A stretch of DNA of 39,343 nt from Comamonas composti DSM 21721 (lineage in GTDB: Bacteria; Pseudomonadota; Gammaproteobacteria; Burkholderiales; Burkholderiaceae_C): the NCBI RefSeq assembly GCF_000429845.1, contig NZ_AUCQ01000037.1, positions 1 through 39,343 of the forward strand, given 5' to 3'. The position numbers and the translations under genes were made by a program. Below the pieces are notes generated by a model that was given only the letters and a program-made list of their open reading frames with translations, searched no databases and was not told the origin of the DNA. Each line of letters opens with the position of its first letter. The stretch's first letter is position 1. Positions 39,025 to 39,343 of the stretch are shown here, in pieces.

Positions 39025-39343
39025 ACAGTTGGCTAAGCGAGATTTCTTCCCGTAAAAATGGCCTGACAGCAGGCCGAATCTGGAGAAATCTATGACCATC
39101 AAATCAAGACGCAAGCACAGTGCTACCTTCAAAGCCAAAGTCGCGCTGGAGGCGGTGCGCGGCGAGCGCACCGTCGCTGAACTGGCTCAGCAGTACGAAG
39201 TACACCCCAGCCAGATTGCAGACTGGAAGCGGCTGCTGCTGGAGCGGGCGGCTGACGTGTTTGGCCCAGCACCTGGGCCTGCTGCCCCAACGGTGGATCT
39301 CAAGGAGCTGCACGCCAAGATCGGGCAGCTCACCCTGGAGAAG
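39025..39343 (+). mobile_element. IS3-family insertion sequence, 5' part
   Basis: Begins immediately after or within the methyltransferase stop codon and continues beyond the window. The beginning TGAACAGTTGGCTAAG could be the left terminal inverted repeat, but the other end is out of view and cannot be compared. The transposase OrfA-like frame starts at 39092. Confidence 0.65.
39092..39343 (+). CDS. IS3-family transposase OrfA (partial, runs off the window)
   Basis: 84 codons are visible from the ATG at 39092, which has GGAG upstream (39082-39085). The first 40 residues, '[20 protein letters not shown]' and '[20 protein letters not shown]', form the helix-turn-helix of IS3-type OrfA proteins; the visible end '[16 protein letters not shown]' is the start of the leucine-zipper region. 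OrfB, the DDE integrase, normally follows by programmed frameshift and would be outside the window. No frame break is seen in the part present. Confidence 0.85.
   Translation, partial: MTIKSRRKHSATFKAKVALEAVRGERTVAELAQQYEVHPSQIADWKRLLLERAADVFGPAPGPAAPTVDLKELHAKIGQLTLEK

Overview
The window is GC-rich chromosomal DNA from a betaproteobacterium, most likely Comamonadaceae (Comamonas or a close relative such as Delftia). This rests on codon and GC character, on the protein flavour of alaS, gluQ, trmB and the cyo operon, and on family-type palindromic repeats with an AGCGCT core. I cannot confirm genus or species without a database search. Coding density is high, with about 33 genes, most of them ordinary housekeeping or accessory metabolism.

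Layout. Positions 1-1554 hold the end of a membrane-protein operon of the kind found beside TonB-dependent iron receptors (DUF3649, DUF3325 with a fused periplasmic part, and a small secreted protein). Positions 1919-5818 hold an AraC-type regulator, a Baeyer-Villiger monooxygenase and a MetX-like alpha/beta hydrolase, a likely ketone-to-ester-to-acid module. Positions 5869-7877, on the minus strand, hold an ATP-dependent RNA ligase followed by an HD-phosphoesterase/polynucleotide-kinase fusion. Together these look like a compact RNA (or nucleic acid) end-healing and sealing cassette, the most interesting system in the window. Positions 8413-13517 hold an MFS transporter, a flavodoxin-like reductase, a pirin, a divergent LysR regulator and an FAD amine-oxidase-like protein. 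Positions 13636-15373 hold gluQ and trmB (tRNA modification). Positions 15409-22038, on the minus strand, hold an MFS symporter, alaS, and a periplasmic binding protein paired with a membrane diguanylate cyclase.

Positions 22395-27298 hold cyoABCD plus a SURF1-family gene, the bo-type quinol oxidase operon. Positions 27607-28781 hold an SPFH-domain lipoprotein and a small membrane protein. Then come an orphan branched-chain amino-acid-type binding protein (minus), rlhA (23S rRNA hydroxylation), and an ogt-like alkyltransferase divergent from a small gene that carries a textbook LexA box. Positions 33527-36812 hold an acyl-CoA synthetase and a crotonase divergent from a PaaX-like regulator. 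The window ends with a lipoprotein esterase, an RlmI-like methyltransferase and the beginning of an IS3-family insertion sequence.

Three recurrent palindromic sequence types are visible. One (AGCGCT core) lies at 9613-9705 and 27277-27380 and as a half-copy read in frame inside gluQ. Another (GTGTTCACGATCT arms) lies at 10278-10334 and 37914-37978, with a collapsed remnant at 13517-13534. Several single operators are also visible: the LexA box, a LysR-type palindrome, an inverted repeat around the alaS -10 hexamer and a palindrome before cyoA. All function calls come from reading motifs and family resemblance; no search was run.
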